Assembly: GCA_027485365.1 (NCBI GenBank)
Contig: JAIXRD010000188.1
Coordinates: 1-11,250 of the forward strand
Direction: 5' to 3'
Length of the DNA: 11,250 bases
DNA from: Cryomorphaceae bacterium
GTDB lineage: Bacteria; Bacteroidota; Bacteroidia; Flavobacteriales_D; Crocinitomicaceae
The notes beneath the pieces are model-generated. The model was not told where the DNA came from. It saw nothing but the letters and a program-made list of their open reading frames with translations, and did no database searches. Positions 1 to 6,005 of this stretch are shown here, in pieces. Numbering within the stretch: the stretch's first letter is position 1; the number at the start of each line of letters is the position of its first letter. Made by a program: the position numbers and the translations under genes.

Positions 1-582
1 ATCATATTCCAAATCTTGTTTCATGAGTTCATCATCACTAAGCTCAGCATCTATTTCAAACCCGTTATAATATGGAGACATGTTACCTCTAGAAAACCAA
101 ATGGAATCTGTTATTTCTAAAACATTCGATTCGATAGGCTCTACCCGGATAAGTAAGGCGTTATTCGATTTGATAACCAGGTTGTTAAAAAACGATCCAT
201 ATGCTTTTGCACCAGGGATTTCTGTAGGTAGCGGGTCGAAATCATCAAAAACACTAAAGAGAGATTTTTCGTTTTTTATGCCAAACGTGAATCCGGATAA
301 TTCGAAATATTGATTCTTCCCATAAAAGATATTTAATCGCTGATCAAAGTCAATTCCGGCATCTTTTAATGATTTATTGTCCGTAGAACCATCAAATAAT
401 TCTTGGTGGATTTCATCCATGAAGTCATACTTAATAAGTTCATCAACTCCGATTTTCTTAAGTACGTCTATATTGTTAATACTAAAAACAGTTACAGCTT
501 CTTTTGGAATTATAAATTCTGATTTCTGTCCAAAGAGTACATAGGTGATCAGAAGGAATAATACGGATATATACTGTTTCAT
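1..582 (-). CDS. Secreted DUF4836-like protein of unknown function (C-terminus cut by window edge)
   Basis: An open frame runs from an ATG at 582 to the window edge without a stop, giving 194 residues; the C-terminus lies outside. It starts with a signal peptide (MKQYISVLFLLITYVLFGQ, residues 1-19) of the type I kind, so the product is probably periplasmic or surface-exposed. The mature part begins with a pattern like 'EFIIPKEAVTVFSINNIDVL', then an acidic, aromatic-rich region (about residues 80-115). This 'IPxxAxxVxSIN' opening resembles Bacteroidota DUF4836 proteins, but the assignment rests on recollection of the family style and is tentative. The start lies 5 bases after the stop of the upstream lipoprotein gene, so the two are almost certainly co-transcribed. 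I cannot name a biochemical function. Confidence 0.75.
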   Translation of the reverse strand, partial: MKQYISVLFLLITYVLFGQKSEFIIPKEAVTVFSINNIDVLKKIGVDELIKYDFMDEIHQELFDGSTDNKSLKDAGIDFDQRLNIFYGKNQYFELSGFTFGIKNEKSLFSVFDDFDPLPTEIPGAKAYGSFFNNLVIKSNNALLIRVEPIESNVLEITDSIWFSRGNMSPYYNGFEIDAELSDDELMKQDLEYD

Positions 583-587
583 ACAAG

Positions 588-1253
588 TTATGGAGTTAGC
601 GTAATGGCGTTTTCGATGAGCGAATTGTTCAGTTTCAAGTCATATGTATTTACTTGAAGCATAGAGGCTGTTTTCGTTGGGTTTAATTTGCAGCTCGTAT
701 TGCTGGTTTTTAATATTGGTTTATCGAACCTGGATATGCTGGTATATGTACCATTTTTTAAAAGATCCACATCTGAATTCTCAAAAGATTTTGCTTTGTT
801 CGCAAGAATGGTTGGAATGATTCGATTAAGGGTTTTTCCGTCCCAACTAATCCAATCACCCTCAAACGATTCTTTGTCTTTCTCTTTGCTCATAACTTGT
901 AGCACAGATTTCACCCCGTCTTGTAATTGTGAAACGGAAGAGAAATCAATTTGAATTTTTAAGATAAAGTCCGAAGAATTAAAATCTGTTTTAACTAAAT
1001 TAATCCCTGGCTCTTTGGCTAAATTTGTTCGGAATTCAAGGATTTTTGCTTCGATTTGAGATAATTCAGGAACTTTTCTACCATTCAAACTATCTAATGC
1101 AAGGATTGAATTTACTTTTAGTTTACTGGAGCTGAGGTTGATGCTATATTTAAATGTTCCCGATCCATCGGTATGAACGGTTAAATCATCGATAATTTCA
1201 ATGCAGGAGCTAAATAGTAAAGGTAAAAGAAGTAAAAGGTATTTAATTTTCAT
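588..1253 (-). CDS. Hypothetical lipoprotein, LppM-like N-terminus
   Basis: 221 residues. The N-terminus is a lipoprotein signal peptide: Lys-rich start, hydrophobic run LLLLLPLL, and lipobox FSSC with Cys17 as the lipidated residue. Directly after it comes 'DDLTVHTDGSGTFKYSINLSSSK' (split here at about residues 21-44), a hydrophobic-DGSG-hydrophobic strand pattern reminiscent of LppM-type lipoproteins, in which a small beta-rich domain follows the lipid anchor. The rest shows no catalytic motif that I recognise. It is probably anchored in the inner or outer membrane facing the periplasm. It is the first gene of a two-gene unit with the exported protein ending at the window edge (5-base gap) and has a consensus -7 element 14 bases upstream. 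The role is unknown. Confidence 0.8.
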   Translation of the reverse strand: MKIKYLLLLLPLLFSSCIEIIDDLTVHTDGSGTFKYSINLSSSKLKVNSILALDSLNGRKVPELSQIEAKILEFRTNLAKEPGINLVKTDFNSSDFILKIQIDFSSVSQLQDGVKSVLQVMSKEKDKESFEGDWISWDGKTLNRIIPTILANKAKSFENSDVDLLKNGTYTSISRFDKPILKTSNTSCKLNPTKTASMLQVNTYDLKLNNSLIENAITLTP

Positions 1254-1266
1254 GCCGCGTTATTTA

Positions 1267-1274
1267 CAAAATTA
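1267..1274 (-). promoter_or_regulatory. Bacteroidota promoter -7 element (TAATTTTG) for the lipoprotein pair
   Basis: On the minus strand the sequence reads TAATTTTG, an exact match to the Bacteroidota consensus TAnnTTTG. It lies 13 bases before the ATG at 1253 and inside the short gap after the SRAP gene. Transcription would start very close to the ATG. A TTG occurs upstream but only 13 bases away, closer than the usual spacing of about 19-21, so the -33 element is weak. It suggests the lipoprotein pair can be transcribed independently of the dnaA operon. Confidence 0.45.
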
Positions 1275-1284
1275 ATACCATATC

Positions 1285-1992
1285 TTACAATAAAAGGGTT
1301 TGTTGGCCAATATTATCAACAATAGGGTGTTGCACCGCGGGTATATTGGCTGTTTGCGAAAACAATATGTGTTTATCGACCTTGTGGGCTTGCATCGCTT
1401 CATAGGACTGACTCGAATATCTGTTTATGTTTTCCTCACCGTGTAAGTATGGTTGAATTTGGCTTTGGTCAAGGATCAATGGCATTCTTTTCTTATGGTT
1501 ATGAATCACTTCCATCAATGGGTTCGCTATCGTAGTGATAATTGTAAAACTCTGTATTATTTCACCCGTTTCTCGGTTTAACCATTCGTCATAAAGTCCG
1601 GCCATAGAAAACAATGGCGTGTCAATTGGATAAATAAAGTATGGTATTTTTTCTACCCCCTTTTGTTGAAACTCAAAAAAACCAGAGGAGGGAACTATGC
1701 ACCGTTGCGTGCTGACTAGCCGTTTGAAACTGGCTTTTTCTGAAAGCGTTTCTATACGGGCATTTAATGTTTTGCTGGCAATGTCAATTGGGCTTGCACC
1801 GCTATACCAACTTGGTATTAAACCCCATTGCATAAGTTTTATTTGGGTTTCATGGGTGATGATTCTCCAGCTTGGAAAGGTAAAACCATTGGCGTAATAC
1901 GTTGGTTCAGCCGTAGGTAGTGTGACAATCTCACGCTGGTAAAATTTACCAAGTGTTTCATTGCTGGAGGTACTTGAGTTGCTGTAGCACAT
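1285..1992 (-). CDS. SRAP-family protein (YedK/HMCES-like abasic-site crosslinker)
   Basis: 235 residues, the usual length for SOS response-associated peptidase (SRAP) proteins. Family members form a thiazolidine DNA-protein crosslink with abasic sites in single-stranded DNA through the N-terminal Cys exposed after Met removal. The key residues are visible: Cys2 directly after Met1, Asn77 in 'LNAR', Glu107 in 'SSGFFEF', and His164 before 'KKRMPLIL' (matching Cys2, Asn75, Glu105 and His160 of E. coli YedK). The 'WGLIPSW' motif at 56-62 is also typical. Two differences are seen: the start is MCYS rather than MCGR, and two extra residues lie between the His and RMP. Both seem tolerated variants in Bacteroidota as far as I recall. 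The gene is third in an operon with dnaA and a YigZ-family gene, 6 bases after the latter. I see no LexA-type operator. Family call is firm. Confidence 0.93.
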   Translation of the reverse strand: MCYSNSSTSSNETLGKFYQREIVTLPTAEPTYYANGFTFPSWRIITHETQIKLMQWGLIPSWYSGASPIDIASKTLNARIETLSEKASFKRLVSTQRCIVPSSGFFEFQQKGVEKIPYFIYPIDTPLFSMAGLYDEWLNRETGEIIQSFTIITTIANPLMEVIHNHKKRMPLILDQSQIQPYLHGEENINRYSSQSYEAMQAHKVDKHILFSQTANIPAVQHPIVDNIGQQTLLL

Positions 1993-1998
1993 ATGAGG

Positions 1999-2589
1999 TT
2001 ATGACCAAGTTAAGTCCGAAAATAAAGATATTTTATTTAAAACACCTTGCTTTTGTTCTTGCTCAATTTGAACATGGATTAAGTGTTCTTCTTGAACGGA
2101 ATTGAGTGTAGCGTTCCATTCGTGCTGTGTTGCAATACTCAGAAATCGCATTAACGACGGATAGGCCCCATGAATTTGAATCCTTAGAAATTCTACATGC
2201 GGGGTAGGTTCATTCGCAAGAATGGCGCCGAGGCATGCATTCTTGTAGGCAGCAATCAATCCAGGTATACCTAATTTAGCTCCGCCGTAGTATCTAACTA
2301 CAATACACCCAACATTAATGAGCTGATTTGATTTTAGCTGACCTAAGATTGGAAGCCCGGCACTCCCTGATGGTTCACCGTCATCATTTGCCCGCGTACT
2401 TAACGGTTCACCGCATTGATATGCAAAACAAAAATGGCTCGCCTTGACATGTTCTTTTTTGATGACGTTAAGCTGTTTTTTGAATTCCGCTACATGTGCA
2501 AGAGGGAACAAATAGGCAATAAACGTACACTTGTTCGAACGTAAGGTATACGTGCTTTCTTTTGAAACGGTCAGTTTCTTATCGCTCAA
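1999..2589 (-). CDS. YigZ/IMPACT family protein (UPF0029)
   Basis: 196 residues, close to the 200-205 of bacterial YigZ. The IMPACT N-terminal domain carries its two signatures: 'DDGEPSGSAG' at 69-78 and 'VVRYYGGAKLGIPGL' at 97-111, followed by 'AAYKNA'. The last 60 or so residues correspond to the ferredoxin-like C-terminal domain. The precise role of bacterial members is unsettled; the eukaryotic relative IMPACT regulates the GCN2 kinase through GCN1, which bacteria lack. The start codon is TTG: the frame upstream is closed by the dnaA TAA only three codons earlier, and no ATG occurs in the frame until residue 147, so TTG at 2589-2587 is the only sensible start. It lies 6 bases after dnaA and in the same reading frame, so it is surely co-transcribed and probably translationally coupled. 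Confidence 0.92.
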   Translation of the reverse strand: MSDKKLTVSKESTYTLRSNKCTFIAYLFPLAHVAEFKKQLNVIKKEHVKASHFCFAYQCGEPLSTRANDDGEPSGSAGLPILGQLKSNQLINVGCIVVRYYGGAKLGIPGLIAAYKNACLGAILANEPTPHVEFLRIQIHGAYPSLMRFLSIATQHEWNATLNSVQEEHLIHVQIEQEQKQGVLNKISLFSDLTWS

Positions 2590-2595
2590 AGAGAA

Positions 2596-4026
2596 TTAAT
2601 GTATGGTTAACTTTTTTTCAAGTTCTTCCAGGTACAAACGGAATTGTTTGTCGGTTTCAGAGAGATTTACTACCGTTCTACATGCATGTAATACGGTGGC
2701 ATGGTCCTTACCGCCACAATGTGCACCAATATTTGCAAGGGAAGACTTGGTCATTTTTTTGGAGAAATACATGCTAATCTGCCGCGCTTGTACTACTTCA
2801 CGCTTTCTAGTTTTAGACTTTAGCATTTCAATGGGTAGGTCAAAGTAATCACAAACGATTTTTTGAATATACTCAATGGATACCTCTCGTGCCGTGTTTT
2901 TGACAAATTTGTCAACCATTTGCTTTGCCAATTCTAGTGAAATGGATTTTTTGTTCAGCGATGATTGCATGAGAAGCGTGTTCATTGCGCCTTCTATTTC
3001 TCGAATGTTTGTGTTGATTGAGTAGGCCAGATATTCTACAACCTCTTTTGGAAGTTCAATGCCACTTGCGTACATTTTCTTTTCAAGAATGGCAATACGC
3101 GTTTCTAAATCTGGAACATTTAAATCTGCGGAAAGACCCCACTTGAAGCGAGATAATAAGCGTTGTTCCATGCCTTGCATTTCTACTGGAGCCTTGTCTG
3201 AGGTAAGTACAATTTGTTTACCATTTTGGTGCAAGTGGTTGAAAATACTGAAGAATACATCTTGAGTACGTTCTTTACCTGCAAAAAACTGGACATCATC
3301 AATAATCAAAACATCCACCATTTGATAAAAATGGATGAAATCATTCGTGGTTTGATTTTTAATCGCATCAATAAACTGGTGTGCAAACTTCTCTGATTGA
3401 ACGTATAATACAGTTTTGTTCGGATGTTGTTCTTTAATCGATAACCCAATTGCATGGGCTAAATGCGTTTTACCCAAACCTACACCACCATAAATCAATA
3501 ACGGGTTAAATGCGGTACCGCCCGGTTTGTTTGCTACGGCATATCCTGAAGCGCGTGCTAACCTGTTGCAATCGCCTTCAACAAAATTTTCAAAAGTAAA
3601 ATTCGGAATAAGGTTCGATTCAATGGTGACTTTTTTCAAACCCGGAATAATGAAGGGATTTCGGATTTGAGGTTCGGTAGCTCCGATGGGAATATTCTGC
3701 GGTGCGTTCTGTGAGTGCGTGCTGTTTTGTGTAGGAAGCTTAACCGTGTATGGTGTGGAATTCCGATGGTTACTCTCCATTACTATACTGTATTCAAGGC
3801 TCCCTTCGGCACCAACTTCCTTTTTAATCACCTTACTTAATAGGCCAATGTAATGCTGTTCTAACCACTCATAAAAGAAATGAGAGGGCACCTGAATAGT
3901 AAGAATATTGTTTTCTAATTTTAACGGAATTATAGGCTCAAACCACACCTTGTATGCCTGTAAAGAGATGTTATCTTTTATTACTCTTAAACAAGACTCC
4001 CAAGTCGCTGTGTGATCCTTTAACAT
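2596..4026 (-). CDS. dnaA: Chromosomal replication initiator protein DnaA
   Basis: 476 residues, full length for DnaA. DnaA-ATP binds DnaA boxes at oriC, melts the DNA-unwinding element and helps load the replicative helicase. Domain I (about 1-80) mediates self-association and helicase contact; a polar linker (about 85-125) is domain II. The AAA+ domain III has Walker A GGVGLGKT (180-187), Walker B VLIIDD (239-244), sensor 1 around TSD (275-277), the arginine finger in RLLSRF (Arg293) and sensor 2 in NIREIEG (Arg342). Domain IV ends with the DNA-binding signature GGKDHATVLHAC (438-449). All key residues are intact. It is the first gene of an operon with the YigZ and SRAP genes, behind a leader of about 205 bases that holds DnaA-box-like sites, which suggests autoregulation. 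dnaN is not next to it but lies about 5 kb away on the same strand. Confidence 0.98.
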   Translation of the reverse strand: MLKDHTATWESCLRVIKDNISLQAYKVWFEPIIPLKLENNILTIQVPSHFFYEWLEQHYIGLLSKVIKKEVGAEGSLEYSIVMESNHRNSTPYTVKLPTQNSTHSQNAPQNIPIGATEPQIRNPFIIPGLKKVTIESNLIPNFTFENFVEGDCNRLARASGYAVANKPGGTAFNPLLIYGGVGLGKTHLAHAIGLSIKEQHPNKTVLYVQSEKFAHQFIDAIKNQTTNDFIHFYQMVDVLIIDDVQFFAGKERTQDVFFSIFNHLHQNGKQIVLTSDKAPVEMQGMEQRLLSRFKWGLSADLNVPDLETRIAILEKKMYASGIELPKEVVEYLAYSINTNIREIEGAMNTLLMQSSLNKKSISLELAKQMVDKFVKNTAREVSIEYIQKIVCDYFDLPIEMLKSKTRKREVVQARQISMYFSKKMTKSSLANIGAHCGGKDHATVLHACRTVVNLSETDKQFRLYLEELEKKLTIH

Positions 4027-4086
4027 AATTCTTTTTATAAAACCATTAATAAAATTAACTAACTAATACCAGGTGTTTTACCAATG

Positions 4087-4134
4087 TTAAACACAAATTA
4101 AGCACCGTTAAAAAGTTGTGAACAAAGATTCACA
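4087..4134. promoter_or_regulatory. Cluster of degenerate DnaA-box-like sites upstream of dnaA
   Basis: Against the consensus TTATNCACA there are three near matches: TTAAACACA at 4087-4095 (one mismatch, plus), TTGTTCACA on the minus strand at 4125-4117 (one mismatch), and AGATTCACA at 4126-4134 (two mismatches, plus). The last two abut head to head and form a perfect TGTGAA-N6-TTCACA palindrome (4117-4134). Possible readings are a DnaA autoregulatory site, part of oriC, or an operator for a CRP/FNR-type dimer (the CRP half-sites TGTGA/TCACA are present but separated by 8 rather than 6 bases). No perfect box is present, so confidence is modest. Confidence 0.35.
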
Positions 4135-4135
4135 G

Positions 4136-4183
4136 AAAAAACTTAAAAAAAAAGCCTAAAACCACTTGACTTTTAAGTTTTTT
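4136..4183. repeat. 13-base AT-rich inverted repeat in the dnaA leader
   Basis: AAAAAACTTAAAA at 4136-4148 is exactly complementary to TTTTAAGTTTTTT at 4171-4183, with a 22-base loop between. The arms are almost pure A/T with one G:C pair each. In RNA it would form a weak hairpin in the dnaA leader; the U-rich downstream arm on both strands recalls a bidirectional terminator, but GC content is too low for a strong one. In DNA it would be an easily melted segment next to DnaA-box-like sites, so a role as an unwinding element is possible. The choice cannot be made from sequence alone. Confidence 0.5.
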
Positions 4184-4192
4184 TTACTTCTA

Positions 4193-4209
4193 GAGACATT
4201 TTTTGTCTC
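4193..4209. repeat. Inverted repeat GAGACA-N5-TGTCTC in the dnaA leader
   Basis: A perfect 6-base inverted repeat (4193-4198 and 4204-4209) around a five-T loop. It lies about 25 bases downstream of the predicted dnaA transcription start. It could be an operator for a dimeric regulator or a small hairpin at the 5' end of the dnaA leader RNA. It is not followed by a U-run on either strand and so does not look like a terminator. Confidence 0.5.
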
Positions 4210-4236
4210 ACGCTGAAATAGGGAACGTGGAGTATT

Positions 4237-4268
4237 CAAATTTAGAATAATTTAGGCGTTTAAGCAAA
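4237..4268 (-). promoter_or_regulatory. Predicted dnaA promoter, Bacteroidota type (TTTG-N20-TAAATTTG)
   Basis: On the minus strand TTTG (4268-4265) is followed after exactly 20 bases by TAAATTTG (4244-4237). This matches the Bacteroidota sigma-ABfr consensus (-33 TTTG, -7 TAnnTTTG) in both boxes and in spacing, and it is the best promoter in the window. Transcription would start near 4231-4232 and give dnaA a 5' leader of about 205 bases. The promoter overlaps the region that must also drive the divergent thioesterase gene (start 4289), so the two units may influence each other. Confidence 0.6.
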
Positions 4269-4288
4269 ATATTAGCGCGGTTTTTACA

Positions 4289-4711
4289 ATGAATTTGAAT
4301 TATTCTCACGTCCTCACCTTTAGAGTTCGATATAGTGAAACAGATCGAATGGGGTATTGTTATCATGGTAATTATTCCACCTATTTCGAATTGGGTCGCG
4401 TGGAAGCTTTGCGTTCACTCGGAGTTGTGTACAAAGTACTCGAAGATGAAGGTATTTTATTACCCGTTGTTTCTATGAGTACAAAGTTCAAAGCGCCGGC
4501 ATTATATGACGACTTATTGCGTTTGGAAACTAGGCTTGTACGGGCTGAGAATTGCACCCTTGAATTTTCTTATTCATTATTTAATGAAAACAAGCAGGTA
4601 TTAACAACGGCAAGTACTGTGTTGGTATTTCAATCACTTCATAATCGAAAACCTATGCGCATTCCTGAATATTTGCGAACTATCTTTGCTGCACATGAAA
4701 TCAAATCATAA
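4289..4711 (+). CDS. Acyl-CoA thioesterase, hotdog fold (YbgC/4-hydroxybenzoyl-CoA thioesterase family)
   Basis: 140 residues, the normal length for a single hotdog domain. Members hydrolyse acyl-CoA thioesters in the cytoplasm as dimers or tetramers. The family signature is near the N-terminus: 'RYSETDRMGYCYHGNYSTYFE' spans residues 14-34, with the Asp19 of 'ETD', the YHGNY segment (25-29) and Glu34 matching 'DTDxxGxVYHxNYxxxFE' of YbgC, where the Asp is catalytic. The substrate cannot be deduced. It is divergently arranged from dnaA, and its stop overlaps the following arginase-family gene by 17 bases, so the two are co-transcribed. The upstream sequence shows only an imperfect -7 element (TAATTTAG at 4248-4255). 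Confidence 0.93.
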   Translation: MNLNYSHVLTFRVRYSETDRMGYCYHGNYSTYFELGRVEALRSLGVVYKVLEDEGILLPVVSMSTKFKAPALYDDLLRLETRLVRAENCTLEFSYSLFNENKQVLTTASTVLVFQSLHNRKPMRIPEYLRTIFAAHEIKS

Positions 4712-5648
4712 CAATTTCGAATTACGGTCCAAAACCCAGTTGTTAGCGGACCATTTATTTATTGGTAGGGTAGGCGAAGAGCGCATGGGCGATTTTCTCA
4801 AAGCAACACATGAAGCACCCCGAGTGCTTATTTTAGGTATAAGTGAGGCTGTTGGCCCTTTTGCAAATTATGGCCGGACAGGATCTGAATTCGCGTTTTC
4901 TGCATTTTTTAGACATTTTTTGAATTGGCCGCATCATCAACAGTCATTCGATATCGTTGGGAATATTGCCTTTGTGGGAACCTTTCCAACCGATGTTCAA
5001 TCAGCAAGCCTCATGGTTCAAGAGTTAGATACGTTCGTTTTTGAAGTGCTGATGACGTTTGTTTCAGCAAGCCAAATCCCAATTATAATTGGTGGAGGTC
5101 ATAATAATGCCCTTCCATTAATGCGATGGGCACATCAGGTAAAACGTTGTACTACCGTACTAAATATTGATGCTCATACTGATTGTCGTGCAATGACAAG
5201 GAGGCATTCGGGAAATAGCTTTTCATATGCTATGTCTGAGGGAATTCTTACCTCATATCATGTTTTTGGAGTGCATACCTATGGAATTAATTCATTCATG
5301 CTCGATTTTATTAAAAAGCATCAAGTGGATGTCCGATTCTTTGAATCGTATTTAACGGGGGATCAATCTCTTTCAGTGGACATTGGGCACGTGTTTTTAA
5401 AGGCTACCGAACCCGTTGGCTTAGAAATAGATTTGGATTGCATCGCTAATATGCCTTCATCGGCTTCTTCTCCATCCGGTTTTAGTTTAGATGATATTAG
5501 AAAAATGGTGTTGTCGCTCAATGGAAATCAATTTGCTTATGTACATTTAACCGAGGGTGCAATTTCCCAAGGTGACCATGAACGAACAATTGGAAGAGCC
5601 TTGTCTTATTTATGCCTAGATGCAATCGCGTCTATGGAATCACGGTAA
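4695..5648 (+). CDS. Arginase/agmatinase/formiminoglutamase-family hydrolase
   Basis: 317 residues from the ATG at 4695. An in-frame TTG nine bases earlier (4686) is possible, but the ATG is preferred. Ureohydrolases use a binuclear Mn2+ centre to hydrolyse guanidino or formimino groups. All six metal ligands can be placed: His136 in GGGHN (133-137), Asp159, His161 and Asp163 in NIDAHTDCR (157-165), and Asp246 and Asp248 in EIDLD (244-248). 'HSGNSFSYA' (171-179) is a typical substrate-loop segment and Glu287 in 'TEG' fits the late active-site Glu. So it should be an active enzyme. The loose C-terminal motif ('PSSASSP' where formiminoglutamases have 'APGVSAP') and overall length favour the formiminoglutamase-like branch, but no hut genes are near and the substrate is open. 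It overlaps the thioesterase by 17 bases (co-translation) and the convergent lipoprotein gene by 17. Confidence 0.9.
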   Translation: MKSNHNNFELRSKTQLLADHLFIGRVGEERMGDFLKATHEAPRVLILGISEAVGPFANYGRTGSEFAFSAFFRHFLNWPHHQQSFDIVGNIAFVGTFPTDVQSASLMVQELDTFVFEVLMTFVSASQIPIIIGGGHNNALPLMRWAHQVKRCTTVLNIDAHTDCRAMTRRHSGNSFSYAMSEGILTSYHVFGVHTYGINSFMLDFIKKHQVDVRFFESYLTGDQSLSVDIGHVFLKATEPVGLEIDLDCIANMPSSASSPSGFSLDDIRKMVLSLNGNQFAYVHLTEGAISQGDHERTIGRALSYLCLDAIASMESR

Positions 5649-5970
5649 TTTCATCCAATTGTACCACCGCATCAGCAGAACAGCCTTCAGGTGACATTGC
5701 TTTGGATACGGTGTAGGTAAATTGAACCTTTAATCCTTTCTTTTTCATTCCATCTTTTAAGTTTAATGGATATACCGTGTTGTAGGGCACATTGATTCCC
5801 GGATTTAAATTCTCTGGAATTTCAATATATACAGGGCATTGATTCTCGTTGACATGAATAATGCCAATGAGTTGATTGCTAGTCTCGTTCATTGCTTCGG
5901 CGCTTGTTTTTTTAGTCGATTTACATGACATCAAGCTTAAAGCAACCAAAAGTGTGATAAATATTTTCAT
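5632..5970 (-). CDS. Small hypothetical lipoprotein
   Basis: 112 residues from the ATG at 5970. A longer frame reaches back to 6066, but its extra 32 residues would be read through a terminator hairpin and would bury the signal peptide, so the internal Met is the real start. MKIFITLLVALSLMSC is a clean lipoprotein signal with lipobox LMSC and Cys16, followed by a charged KSTKK tether. The mature part has two further cysteines (45 and 97), which could form a disulfide in the periplasm, and a beta-rich pattern with repeated Pro/Tyr. I recall similar small Bacteroidota lipoproteins without assigned function. Its 3' end overlaps the convergent arginase-family gene by 17 bases. A -7-like TATATTTG ends only three bases before the ATG, suggesting a nearly leaderless transcript if it is used. 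Confidence 0.8.
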   Translation of the reverse strand: MKIFITLLVALSLMSCKSTKKTSAEAMNETSNQLIGIIHVNENQCPVYIEIPENLNPGINVPYNTVYPLNLKDGMKKKGLKVQFTYTVSKAMSPEGCSADAVVQLDEITVIP

Positions 5971-5973
5971 AGT

Positions 5974-5981
5974 CAAATATA
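5974..5981 (-). promoter_or_regulatory. -7-like element TATATTTG abutting the small lipoprotein start
   Basis: The minus strand reads TATATTTG, an exact TAnnTTTG match, ending three bases before the ATG at 5970. If used, transcription would start at or around the A of the start codon. The -33 position falls in the GC-rich hairpin and shows no TTTG, so the match may be chance in AT-rich DNA. Confidence 0.25.
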
Positions 5982-6005
5982 AAAAAAAAGGGGGACACGT
6001 CCCCC
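5981..6005 (-). terminator. Rho-independent terminator, minus strand
   Basis: GGGGGAC (5990-5996) and GTCCCCC (5999-6005) are perfect inverted arms; sterically the hairpin has a 5-6 base-pair GC-rich stem with a 4-6 base loop. On the minus strand it is followed at once by nine T (5989-5981), the classic intrinsic terminator shape. The plus strand has no T-run after it. It ends transcripts coming from 6006-6163, where no protein gene is annotated on this strand, and sits only 20 bases in front of the small lipoprotein ATG. Confidence 0.8.

Noticed and set aside
80..313. Plus-strand open frame of 77 codons
   Set aside because: It is antisense to the exported protein gene, which has a signal peptide and fits the operon; the plus frame has no recognisable features.
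4027..4288. Firm call of oriC
   Set aside because: There are only degenerate DnaA boxes and no perfect TTATCCACA; without genome-wide GC skew the call cannot be supported beyond a candidate.
4686..4694. TTG start for the arginase-family gene
   Set aside because: An ATG lies three codons later, still within the overlap with the thioesterase gene, and the extra residues add no conserved sequence.
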